Source: Actinoplanes flavus (GTDB lineage: Bacteria > Actinomycetota > Actinomycetes > Mycobacteriales > Micromonosporaceae). From it: a DNA stretch of 64,000 nucleotides. Position 1 is the first letter of the stretch, and every line of letters starts with the position of its first letter. The notes beneath the pieces are model-generated. The model had not been told where the DNA came from, did no database searches, and saw only the letters and a program-made list of their open reading frames with translations. The DNA is taken from NCBI RefSeq assembly GCF_017592555.1, contig NZ_JAGFNS010000012.1:124001-188000 (forward strand), written 5' to 3'. Below, one piece after another: positions 55,399 through 63,290 of this stretch. Both the position numbers and the translations under genes were made by a program.

Positions 55399-56790
55399 AT
55401 GGCGCTCGTGGCCGGGATCGACAGCTCCACCCAGTCCTGCAAGGTGGTGATCCGCGACGCCGAGACCGGTGAGCTGGTCCGGCAGGGCCGGGCGGCGCAC
55501 CCGGACGGCACCGAGGTGCACCCGGACGCCTGGTGGGCCGCGCTCCAGCAGGCGATCGAGGAGGCCGGCGGCCTGGACGACGTGGCCGCCGCCTCGGTCG
55601 CCGGGCAGCAGCACGGCATGGTCGTGCTGGACGAAGACGGCGAGGTGGTCCGGCCGGCGCTGCTGTGGAACGACACCCGCAGCGCCGGCGCGGCCGCCGA
55701 CCTGATCGAGGAACTCGGCGGCGGCGACAAGTGGGCGGACGCGGTCGGCATCGTGCCGGTCGCCAGCTTTACCCTGACCAAGCTGCGCTGGCTGGCCCGC
55801 AACGAGCCGGCGAACGCGGCACGGGTGTCCACGGTCTGCCTGCCGCACGACTGGCTGACCTGGAAGCTGTCCGGCAAGTCCGGCCTCTACACCGACCGCA
55901 GCGACGCCAGCGGCACCCTCTACTGGTCGGCCCAGACCAACGAGTACCGGCACGACCTGCTGGAACTCGGGTTCGGCCGGTCCCTGCGGGTCCCGGAGGT
56001 GCTCGGCCCGACCGGGATCGCCGGTCACCTGCCCAACGGTGCTCCGCTGGGCCCGGGCGCCGGGGACAACGCGGCGGCCGCCCTCGGCACCGGCGCGCTG
56101 CCCGGCGACGTGATCGTCTCGATCGGCACGTCCGGCACGGTCTTCGCCTCGTCCGAGGTGGCGCCGAACGACCCGACCGGAACGGTGGCCGGGTTCGCCG
56201 ACACCACCGGCCGGTTCCTGCCGATCGTGGTCACCCTCAACGCGGCCCGGGTGCTGGACGCCGCGGCCAAGCTGCTCGGGGTGGACCACGACGAGCTGTC
56301 CCGGCTCGCGCTGTCCGCTCCGGCGGGCGCGGACGGGCTGGTCCTGGTGCCGTACCTGGAGGGCGAGCGGACCCCGAACCGGCCGGACGCCACCGGCGCG
56401 ATCCACGGGCTCACCCTCCGGACGTCGACCCCGGCGCACCTGGCCCGGGCCGCCGTCGAGGGCATGCTCTGCGCGCTCGCCGACGGTCTGGACGCGCTGG
56501 TCGCGACCGGTGCGGTGGCCGACCGGATCGTCCTGGTCGGCGGCGGGGCGCGCAGCGAGGCGGTCCGCCGCATCGCGCCCGCGCTCTTCGGCCGGCCGGT
56601 CGTCGTACCGCCGCCCGGTGAGTACGTCGCCGACGGTGCGGCCCGCCAGGCCGCGTGGATCGCCCTGGGCGGGGACGTTCCGCCCGCGTGGTCGGCGGCA
56701 ACCCCGGAGGTGTACGAGGACGGCGGCGTCCCGCTGATCCGGGAGCAGTACGCGGCGGCCCAGCAGGCGGTCCTCGACCGCAGACGCTGA
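55399..56790 (+). CDS. xylB: Xylulokinase
   Basis: A 463-residue FGGY-family kinase phosphorylating D-xylulose to xylulose 5-phosphate for the pentose phosphate pathway. It opens with the phosphate-binding AGIDSSTQSCKVVIRD. QQHGMVVLDEDG and PALLWNDTRS carry the substrate-site aspartate. HDWLTWKLSG and IVLVGGGARSEAVRRI are the FGGY signatures, and the length is normal for the shorter actinobacterial form. ATG 55399 follows GAGAGGAGGGACAG, a strong ribosome site. A hairpin terminator follows the stop. Confidence 0.96.
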   Translation: MALVAGIDSSTQSCKVVIRDAETGELVRQGRAAHPDGTEVHPDAWWAALQQAIEEAGGLDDVAAASVAGQQHGMVVLDEDGEVVRPALLWNDTRSAGAAADLIEELGGGDKWADAVGIVPVASFTLTKLRWLARNEPANAARVSTVCLPHDWLTWKLSGKSGLYTDRSDASGTLYWSAQTNEYRHDLLELGFGRSLRVPEVLGPTGIAGHLPNGAPLGPGAGDNAAAALGTGALPGDVIVSIGTSGTVFASSEVAPNDPTGTVAGFADTTGRFLPIVVTLNAARVLDAAAKLLGVDHDELSRLALSAPAGADGLVLVPYLEGERTPNRPDATGAIHGLTLRTSTPAHLARAAVEGMLCALADGLDALVATGAVADRIVLVGGGARSEAVRRIAPALFGRPVVVPPPGEYVADGAARQAAWIALGGDVPPAWSAATPEVYEDGGVPLIREQYAAAQQAVLDRRR

Positions 56791-56804
56791 CGCTGACGCG
56801 CACG

Positions 56805-56835
56805 CCGGCCGGTTCTCCAGGTGAGAACCGGCCGG
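56805..56835 (+). terminator. Terminator of the xylAB operon
   Basis: CCGGCCGGTTCTC (56805-56817) pairs perfectly with GAGAACCGGCCGG (56823-56835), followed by ATCATTTT. This is the clearest intrinsic-type terminator in the window. Confidence 0.8.
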
Positions 56836-56931
56836 ATCATTTTCCCGGGTTTTTGTCGTCACCCCGCCCACGCGGCATCTACGTGCACAGGAACACCGGC
56901 CGACATCCCCGATCGGCCGTCATCCCCGCAC

Positions 56932-58122
56932 GTGAGGAAGGACCGCAGTGGCAGAGAGAAAGTCTCGCGAACGGCACTGCTCGGCGTGGCGGCCGCACTG
57001 GTCGTGCCCACCGCGTTCGTCGGCTGGTCGGTCATGCCGTCGAACGCGGTGGCGGCTCCGGCCCCCGGCAACACCTACACGCTGGCCGTGAAGAAGAGTG
57101 GCATGTGCGTCGACGTGCCGGGCGCGTCGACCGCCTCGGGCGCGTCGATCATCCAGGAGACCTGCACCGCCAACTCCAACAAGCAGTTCGCCGTCACCCC
57201 GGTGACCGGGTCTTCCACCGGCCGCACCTGGGCGTCCACTCCGGACGGTTTCGCCTCCACCGGCGGCGGCACCACCGGCGGCGCGGCCGGCGCCACGGTC
57301 ACCGTGACCAACCTGGCCGACCTGACCAGGTACGTCACCGCCACCGAGCCCTACGTGATCAAGGTGGCGAACGCCATCACGATCACCCCGAAGGGCACCG
57401 AGCTGAAGGTCGAGTCGAACAAGACCATCGTCGGCGCCGGCACCAAGGGCGAGATCGTCGGCGGCGGCTTCTTCCTCGGCACCGGGGTCAGGAACGTCAT
57501 CATCCGGAACCTCACCATCCGGGACACCCAGATGACCGAGGACGACCCGGACGACAAGACGTACGACTACGACGGCATCCAGATGGACACCGCGGACCAC
57601 GTCTGGATCGACCACAACAGGATCACCCGGATGAACGACGGCATGATCGACAGCCGTAAGGACACCAGCTACCTGACCGTGTCCTGGAACATCCTGGACA
57701 CCGGCAACAAGGCGTTCGGCATCGGCTGGACCGAGAACGTGACGTCGCGGATGACGATCCACCACAACTGGATCAGGAACACCGTGCAGCGGAACCCGAG
57801 CACCGACAACGTCGCGTACGCGCACCTCTACAACAACCACATGCAGAACATCACCTCGTACGGCAACCTGTCCCGGGGCGCCACGAAGATGGTTCTGGAG
57901 AACAGCTACTTCGACAACGTCGTGAACCCGTACTACAACGACACGTCGGCCGCCCAGCTCAAGCAGTCGGGCAGCATCGTCAAGAACTCCTCGGGCCGGC
58001 AGCAGACCAACGGCTCCGCCTTCGACCCGAAGAGCTTCTACCCGTACACCCTCGATGCCGCGGCGGACGTTCCGGCGCTGCCGGCGAAGTACGCCGGTCC
58101 GCAGGCCGACATCGGCGGCTGA
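56932..58122 (+). CDS. Secreted PL1 pectate lyase with an N-terminal ricin-type fragment
   Basis: A protein of about 396 residues cleaving polygalacturonate by beta-elimination. A signal peptide (TALLGVAAALVVPTAFVGW, cut after NAVA) leads to a single ricin-B/CBM13-like repeat (YTLAVKKSGMCVDVPGASTA... to QFAVTPV). The PL1 helix follows: YDGIQMDTADHVWIDHN, MNDGMIDSRKDTSYLTVSWN and HHNWIRNTVQRNPS, which has the catalytic-arginine pattern. The start is unclear: GTG 56932 is in frame but has no ribosome site. GTG 56948 has a good AGGAAGG but lies in another frame, as if a CG dinucleotide had been inserted near 56967. Confidence 0.85.
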   Translation: MRKDRSGREKVSRTALLGVAAALVVPTAFVGWSVMPSNAVAAPAPGNTYTLAVKKSGMCVDVPGASTASGASIIQETCTANSNKQFAVTPVTGSSTGRTWASTPDGFASTGGGTTGGAAGATVTVTNLADLTRYVTATEPYVIKVANAITITPKGTELKVESNKTIVGAGTKGEIVGGGFFLGTGVRNVIIRNLTIRDTQMTEDDPDDKTYDYDGIQMDTADHVWIDHNRITRMNDGMIDSRKDTSYLTVSWNILDTGNKAFGIGWTENVTSRMTIHHNWIRNTVQRNPSTDNVAYAHLYNNHMQNITSYGNLSRGATKMVLENSYFDNVVNPYYNDTSAAQLKQSGSIVKNSSGRQQTNGSAFDPKSFYPYTLDAAADVPALPAKYAGPQADIGG

Positions 58123-58140
58123 GCATCACCGGGGGGTGAG

Positions 58141-58177
58141 GAGGAGGCGGCGCCGCCCGGTGCGGCGCCGCCTCCTC
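58141..58177. terminator. Terminator of the pectate lyase gene
   Basis: A perfect 16-bp stem (58141-58156 with 58162-58177) encloses a five-base loop, 18 bases after the stop codon. Confidence 0.8.
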
Positions 58178-58220
58178 GCCCGTCCGGCAGGAGCCGGGTG
58201 CAGCGGATAGCCTCTACCGG

Positions 58221-59684
58221 GTGATGAGCAGGGGCGGAAGCGTGCACCGGGCGTACAGCGTGGTGGTGTTCGTGATCCTGGCCGCGCTGGACAACGTGGC
58301 GATCGGCCTGGTTCCCCCGCTCTACGGCAGCATCGGCGCCGATCTCGGGGTGAGCGAGGGCCACATCGCGCTCGCCACCACGGTCATGTTCCTGATCAGT
58401 GCGGTCGCGGCGATCGGTTTCGCGTACGTCGGGGACCGCACCGACCGCAAACCGGTGCTGATCGTGGGCACCGTCATCTGGGTGGCCGGCACCACGTGGT
58501 CCGGGCTGGCCGGCGACTACGGGCAGTTCCTGGCCTCCCAGGCGGTCGCCGCGTTCGGGCTCGGCGGCGTCGCCTCGGTGAGCTTCTCGGTGGTCAGCGA
58601 CCTGATCTCGCCGCGGCGCCGGGGTCTCGTGATGAGCTTCTGGGGCCTGTCGCAGGGCGTCGGCACACTGGCCGGCACCCTGGTCGGCGGGATTCTCGGG
58701 CACGACGACTGGCGGCGGCCGTTCCTGTTCGCGGCGGCCGCCGGGGTGGTCGCGCTGCTGGCCTACCTGTTCACCTACAGCGTGCCGCGCGGCGACAGCC
58801 AGCCGGAGCTGGCCGGGGTCGACTACGAGGAGCGGATCCACCACGAGGACCTGCCGGTCATCCTGAAACGGCGCACCAACGTCTGGCTGATCCTGCAGGG
58901 CGGCACCGCGCAGATCGCGTTCGGCTCGATGGTGTGGCTGCCGGTGCTGTTCCGGGCCCGGGCCGAGGACCAGGGCTACACCACCGGCACGGCGGTGCTG
59001 ATCGGCAGCGTCTTCGCGACCGTGTTCCAGCTCGGGGCGGCGCTGTCGATCCTCGGCGGGCTGGCCGGCGACCGGCTGCAACGGCGCACACCCCGGGGGC
59101 GGGCACTCGTCGCGTCGATCGGGGTGCTCGCCGCCGTACCCCTCTATGTGGTGTTGTTCTTCGTGCCCATGAAGATCACCGTTCCGGACGGCGCGGGCGC
59201 CGGCGCGGTGATCAGCGGGGTGCTGACCAACGTCCTGACCGAGCCGACCGTCGGGATCTGCCTCGCGGTCGCGGTCGTGGCGGTGATGCTGACCTCGGCG
59301 AACTCGCCGAACTGGTTCGCCATGATCGCCGACGTGAACCCGCCGCAGCACCGGGGCACCGTCTACAGCCTCGGCAACCTGATCAACGGAGCCGGCCGGG
59401 CGGGCGGCAACGTGCTGGTGGCGGTGGCCTTCGCGAGCCTCGCCGGGGCCTTCCCGCCACCGCTCAACTACGCCGTCGGGCTGGCCGCCTTCCAGTTCTT
59501 CTTCATCCCGACCGGGATCATGTACTGGCTGGCCAGCCGGACGGTGGCGAAGGACATGGCCGACACGCACACCGCCCTGCTGGCGGTCGCCTCAGAGCAT
59601 CGCCCAGACCGTCACGTCGGTGGGGACCAGCCCGCCGGCGTCCAGCGGCTCGCTGCTCAGCAGGATCTGGGCCCCACCGGGTAA
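58221..59684 (+). CDS. Major facilitator superfamily transporter
   Basis: A 487-residue protein with about 12 membrane segments. The loop GDRTDRKPVLIVG (about 75-87) is the MFS motif between helices 2 and 3, and PRRRGLVMSFWGLSQGVG (about 134-151) the motif after helix 4. The long central loop ends at LPVILKRRTNVWL. Export or uptake of a small solute is likely, and the type is not clear. The GTG and ATG at 58221/58224 overlap; no ribosome site is visible, and the message may be leaderless. The last 93 bases overlap the convergent alpha-glucosidase gene. Confidence 0.88.
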   Translation: MMSRGGSVHRAYSVVVFVILAALDNVAIGLVPPLYGSIGADLGVSEGHIALATTVMFLISAVAAIGFAYVGDRTDRKPVLIVGTVIWVAGTTWSGLAGDYGQFLASQAVAAFGLGGVASVSFSVVSDLISPRRRGLVMSFWGLSQGVGTLAGTLVGGILGHDDWRRPFLFAAAAGVVALLAYLFTYSVPRGDSQPELAGVDYEERIHHEDLPVILKRRTNVWLILQGGTAQIAFGSMVWLPVLFRARAEDQGYTTGTAVLIGSVFATVFQLGAALSILGGLAGDRLQRRTPRGRALVASIGVLAAVPLYVVLFFVPMKITVPDGAGAGAVISGVLTNVLTEPTVGICLAVAVVAVMLTSANSPNWFAMIADVNPPQHRGTVYSLGNLINGAGRAGGNVLVAVAFASLAGAFPPPLNYAVGLAAFQFFFIPTGIMYWLASRTVAKDMADTHTALLAVASEHRPDRHVGGDQPAGVQRLAAQQDLGPTG

Positions 59685-61199
59685 GGCCACCGGCTCGTCG
59701 CCGAAATTGGTGACCACCACGACGTCGCCGTTGCGGAACGCCAGCGCCCCCGGATCGGTCGCCAGCCAGACCAGCTCGCCGGAACCCAGCTCGTGGGTAC
59801 GCCGGGTGCGCAGCGCCGACCGGTACAGCTCGTACGTCGAGCCGGGCACGCCCACCTGCCGGTCCAGCGCGTACTCCGCCCAGACGGCCGGCTGCGGCAG
59901 CCAGCTCGCGTCGGCCGGGCCGAACCCGAAGGACGGGGCGTCGGCCTCCCACGGGATCGGCACCCGGCACCCGTCCCGGCCGCGCTCGACGTGCCCGGAC
60001 CGCTCCCACGCCGGGTCCTGCCGCACCTCGTCCGGTAGCCCGGTGTGCTCCGGAAGGCCCAGCTCCTCGCCCTGGTAGAGGTAGGCCGAACCGGGCAGCG
60101 CCAGCATCAGCAGGGTGGCGGCGCGGGCCCGGCGCAGGCCCAGCCCGGCGTCCGGTTGCGGGTCGCCGATCCCGATGCCGGGCCGGCGGCCCTCACCGGG
60201 CGGGAAACCGAGCCGGGACGCGTGCCGCACCACGTCGTGGTTGGAGAGCACCCAGGTGGTGGTCGCGCCGACCTCGTCGTTGGCGGCCAGCGACGAGTCG
60301 ATGATCTCCCGCAGTTCGGTGGCGGCCCACGGCGCCTCCAGGTAGGGGAAGTTGAACGCCTGGTGCATCTCGTCCGGGCGCACGTACCGGGCCAGCCGCT
60401 CCTCCGGCTGCACCCAGGCCTCGGCCACCAGGATCCGGCCGCCCGGGTACTCGTCCAGGACCGACCGCCACTGCCGGTAGATCTCGTGCACGCCCTCCTG
60501 GTCCCACATCGGCGGCGGCGGGCCGGCCGGTTCCAGACCGCCGAGGACCACCGACGGCGCGGTCCAGTCGGTCAGGTCGGCGTCCTTGATCAGGCCGTGC
60601 GCCACGTCCACCCGGAACCCGTCCACCCCGCGGTCCAGCCAGAACCGCAGGATGTCCAGGAACTCGGCGCGGACCTCCGGGTGATCCCAGTTCAGGTCGG
60701 GCTGCGAGGCGTCGAACAGGTGCAGGTACCACTGGCCGTCCGGCAGCCGCTCCCACGCCGGGCCGCCGAAGACGCTCTGCCACGAGTTGGGCGGCTCCGC
60801 ACCGTCGCGGAAGATGTACCGCTGCCGCTCCGGGCTGCCCGGTCCGGCGGCCAGGGCGGCCCGGAACCAGGCGTGCTCGCTGGACGTGTGGTTCGGCACC
60901 AGGTCGACGATGACCCGCAGGCCCAGCTCGTGGGCCGTGTCGATCAGCTTGTCCGCGTCACCGAGCGAACCGAAGCGGGGGTCGACGCCGCGGTAGTCGG
61001 CCACGTCGTACCCGGCGTCGTGCTGCGGGCTGGGGTAGAAGGGCGAGAGCCAGATCGCGTCGACGCCGAGCCGCCGCAACTCGGGCAGGCGTGCGGTGAT
61101 GCCGGGCAGGTCACCCATGCCGTCGCCGTCCGAGTCGGCGAACGACCGGGGATAGATCTGGTAGATGACCGCATCGCGCCACCAGGCTTCAGTAGGCAT
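59592..61199 (-). CDS. GH13 alpha-glucosidase (oligo-1,6-glucosidase-like)
   Basis: A 535-residue cytoplasmic enzyme of the GH13_30/AglA type, releasing glucose from alpha-glucosides. Its landmarks are WWRDAVIYQIYPRSFADSDGDG, VDLVPNHTS (region I), nucleophile in DGFRVDVAHGL (region II), acid/base in ILVAEAW (region III) and the aspartate of LSNHDVVRHASR (region IV). The C-terminal beta domain is short. ATG 61199 has a weak ribosome site. No LacI-type regulator or importer is next to it. Its 3' end overlaps the MFS gene. Confidence 0.92.
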   Translation of the reverse strand: MPTEAWWRDAVIYQIYPRSFADSDGDGMGDLPGITARLPELRRLGVDAIWLSPFYPSPQHDAGYDVADYRGVDPRFGSLGDADKLIDTAHELGLRVIVDLVPNHTSSEHAWFRAALAAGPGSPERQRYIFRDGAEPPNSWQSVFGGPAWERLPDGQWYLHLFDASQPDLNWDHPEVRAEFLDILRFWLDRGVDGFRVDVAHGLIKDADLTDWTAPSVVLGGLEPAGPPPPMWDQEGVHEIYRQWRSVLDEYPGGRILVAEAWVQPEERLARYVRPDEMHQAFNFPYLEAPWAATELREIIDSSLAANDEVGATTTWVLSNHDVVRHASRLGFPPGEGRRPGIGIGDPQPDAGLGLRRARAATLLMLALPGSAYLYQGEELGLPEHTGLPDEVRQDPAWERSGHVERGRDGCRVPIPWEADAPSFGFGPADASWLPQPAVWAEYALDRQVGVPGSTYELYRSALRTRRTHELGSGELVWLATDPGALAFRNGDVVVVTNFGDEPVALPGGAQILLSSEPLDAGGLVPTDVTVWAML

Positions 61200-61235
61200 G
61201 GCCCCACCATAGGTCGGGTATCCCGCTCACCCCCC

Positions 61236-61955
61236 TCACTCGTCCAGGATGGCGGCGAAGCGCTCCTCGGCGAGGTCGAGCTGATCCAGGATGTGCTCCT
61301 TGGCCTGGGTGGAGAGCGGCGTGTCCGGGCGCCCGACCAGCTCACGCAGCTTGGGTACGAGAGGCCGGTACTTCGTCGCCGACCGGTACGCCTTGTCCAT
61401 CGTGGTGTGGATGACGCCGACCCCGTTGTCGGTGAAGTCGGAGATCTTGATGATCCGGGCCCACGGGTCGCGCTCCAGGTTCTCCGCCACGTGGGTGCGG
61501 TACTGCTCGTGCTTGTCGCCCTCCGGGTCGTACTCCGGGTTGGTGACCGACCGGACCAGCTCGGCGACCCGCGGGTTGAAGCGGCGGGACAGCTCGGCCA
61601 GGGCGGCCTCGGTGGCCTCCGCGCTGGGCGCCTCCGGGTCCGTCCCGCCCAGCTCGGCCGGGTGATCCTCGACGGCGTCGTGCAGCAGCGCGGCGACCAG
61701 TACGTCGGTGTCCCGCACCCCGTAGTAGCGGATGATCCGGATCGCCACCCGCAGCAGGTGGTTCAGGTACGGCTCGCGCACCCGGCGGTCGGCGGCGTGC
61801 AGGTCGGAGGCCAGGTCCAGCGCCTCGGCGAGGGTTTTGCGGTCGTCGGGCGGGAAGGACTCCAGCTCCAGAGCGAAACGGTCCCGTAGGCCGGCTTCTC
61901 CGTACACCTCGGTGATGGCGTGCAGTGGCATCGAGAGCAGCATCCGTGGCGCCAT
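61236..61955 (-). CDS. HD-domain phosphohydrolase (RelA/SpoT hydrolase-like)
   Basis: A 239-residue metal-dependent hydrolase. HLLRVA, LLHDAVED (the HD pair) and KISDFTDNGVG (the later metal aspartate) follow the order of the (p)ppGpp hydrolase domain and of small alarmone hydrolases. No synthetase, TGS or ACT domain is present. It might degrade alarmones or another nucleotide. The start at 61955 gives MAPRMLLS; a later ATG is possible. Adjacent genes do not point to a pathway. Confidence 0.82.
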   Translation of the reverse strand: MAPRMLLSMPLHAITEVYGEAGLRDRFALELESFPPDDRKTLAEALDLASDLHAADRRVREPYLNHLLRVAIRIIRYYGVRDTDVLVAALLHDAVEDHPAELGGTDPEAPSAEATEAALAELSRRFNPRVAELVRSVTNPEYDPEGDKHEQYRTHVAENLERDPWARIIKISDFTDNGVGVIHTTMDKAYRSATKYRPLVPKLRELVGRPDTPLSTQAKEHILDQLDLAEERFAAILDE

Positions 61956-61997
61956 GCCGTTCAGGTATACCGGATCCCGGGCGGCGACGGGTTTCGA

Positions 61998-62951
61998 TCA
62001 GCTACCGGATGTGGCGGGCGGCACCGCCGACGACGGCGCCGCGGCGGGACGGGGTGACGGCCGCGGCCCGGGAGAGGGACGGACGGCGCCGGCGTTCCGG
62101 TTGCCGACCACGGCCCGCGCCGCCGGGCTGAGCCGCATGGCGCCCGCCGAGGACTGCTTGACCGACCACGGCTGCGGGGACTCGGCGTGCACGCCGCGTT
62201 TCGGGGTGCCGGCCCCGTCGGTGAACTCCTCCTCGGTCATCGCCTGCAGCGCGCTCAGCGCCACGGCGACCATGGTCGCCGTGGTGATCAGGATGATCGG
62301 CACCAGCATGGTGAGCGGCCGGATCCCGCCGGACGCGGGTGCGCCCGGGTGCAGCTCGATCGACATGGCCGCCATACCGGTGTAGTGCATGCCGCAGACC
62401 GCGACGGCCATCACGGCGGCCGCGCCGGTGATCTTGGCCCAGCCCCGGACCGAGACGGCGAACCACAGCGCCACCGTGCTGGCCGCGATCGCGATCAGGG
62501 CCGAGGCCACCATCAGCGGCGGCGAGTAGTGGATGGTGGCGGGGAGCCGGATGCCCTCCATGCCGGTGTAGTGCATGGCGATCACGCCGGTCCCGGTGAG
62601 CAGGCCGGCCGCCATGGTCTTCGGGACGCTGCGCGCGCCGTGGCCGGCCACCATCAGCCCGATGCCGACCGTCACCACCGCGAAGGCCAGGCTCAGCAGG
62701 GTCATCGCGAGGTCGTAACGGACCGGGCTCTCCGGGACCTCGAAGCCCAGCATCGCGGAGAAGTGCATGAGCCAGATCCCGCCGCCGATCGCGAACGCCG
62801 CGATCACCAGCCACCGGTTGCGCCGGCCGCGGGTGCGCGCGTCCCGGGCCCGGCCGGTGAAGAGCAGCCCGAGAAAGGAACCGAGGAACGCGAGCAGATA
62901 CGCGGCTATCGGATTGAACACGCCGTAGGCGAAGTGATGGACGTCGGCCAC
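61998..62951 (-). CDS. Second stand-alone MHYT-domain sensor
   Basis: A 317-residue paralogue of the protein at 23458. It begins DVHHFAYG (compare QIHHFEYG) and has seven membrane segments with motifs LMHFSAM, AMHYTGM and GMHYTGM at matching spacing. Its cytoplasmic tail (from about 235) is different and longer, rich in proline, arginine and serine (PSPGPRPSPRPAAAPSS). No output domain is attached. Metal or gas sensing is proposed for the family. The start at 62951 is supported by the paralogue's N-terminus. Confidence 0.9.
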   Translation of the reverse strand: MADVHHFAYGVFNPIAAYLLAFLGSFLGLLFTGRARDARTRGRRNRWLVIAAFAIGGGIWLMHFSAMLGFEVPESPVRYDLAMTLLSLAFAVVTVGIGLMVAGHGARSVPKTMAAGLLTGTGVIAMHYTGMEGIRLPATIHYSPPLMVASALIAIAASTVALWFAVSVRGWAKITGAAAVMAVAVCGMHYTGMAAMSIELHPGAPASGGIRPLTMLVPIILITTATMVAVALSALQAMTEEEFTDGAGTPKRGVHAESPQPWSVKQSSAGAMRLSPAARAVVGNRNAGAVRPSPGPRPSPRPAAAPSSAVPPATSGS

Positions 62952-63017
62952 GCCCGGGATTGAGTCAGAAATCAGCGGCAGTACAACGCACCCGCTGTGC
63001 GGTGGATCCCTAAAGAG

Positions 63018-63072
63018 GACCGGGGCCGCCGGGGCCGGGTCCGAATCGGACCCCGCCCCGGCGACCCCGGTC
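63018..63072. terminator. Long GC hairpin downstream of the small membrane protein gene
   Basis: About 27 bp pair with two mismatches around a centre at 63045, giving a nearly perfect palindrome. It lies between the leftward small gene at 63105 and the start of the MHYT gene, so it probably ends the small transcript. Confidence 0.65.
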
Positions 63073-63104
63073 CGGGTCGGCGGGATGGCGGATGACGAGG
63101 AGAA

Positions 63105-63248
63105 TCAGGTGAAGATGCTGACGCCGCCGGGACCCACCAGGAGACCGACGATGATCAGCACAACGCCCCACAGGATCTGCCGCCGGAACAGCGCGAGGAT
63201 GCCGGCGACCACGAGGATTACGGCGAGAATCCAAAGCAGTAGGTCCAT
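63105..63248 (-). CDS. 47-residue GPGG-type small membrane protein
   Basis: A tiny open frame coding for 47 residues: two hydrophobic helices (MDLLLWILAVILVVAGILAL and ILWGVVLIIVGLLVG) joined by FRRQ, ending GPGGVSIFT. The helix-basic turn-helix layout and the GPGG end recur in small hydrophobic proteins of actinobacteria, whose function is unknown. Third codon positions are mostly G/C despite the short length, and a hairpin lies downstream. The ATG at 63248 has only a weak ribosome site. Confidence 0.72.
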   Translation of the reverse strand: MDLLLWILAVILVVAGILALFRRQILWGVVLIIVGLLVGPGGVSIFT

Positions 63249-63290
63249 GTCTCAGCGATTACCCGGACCGCCGAAACCGGAAACCTGACA

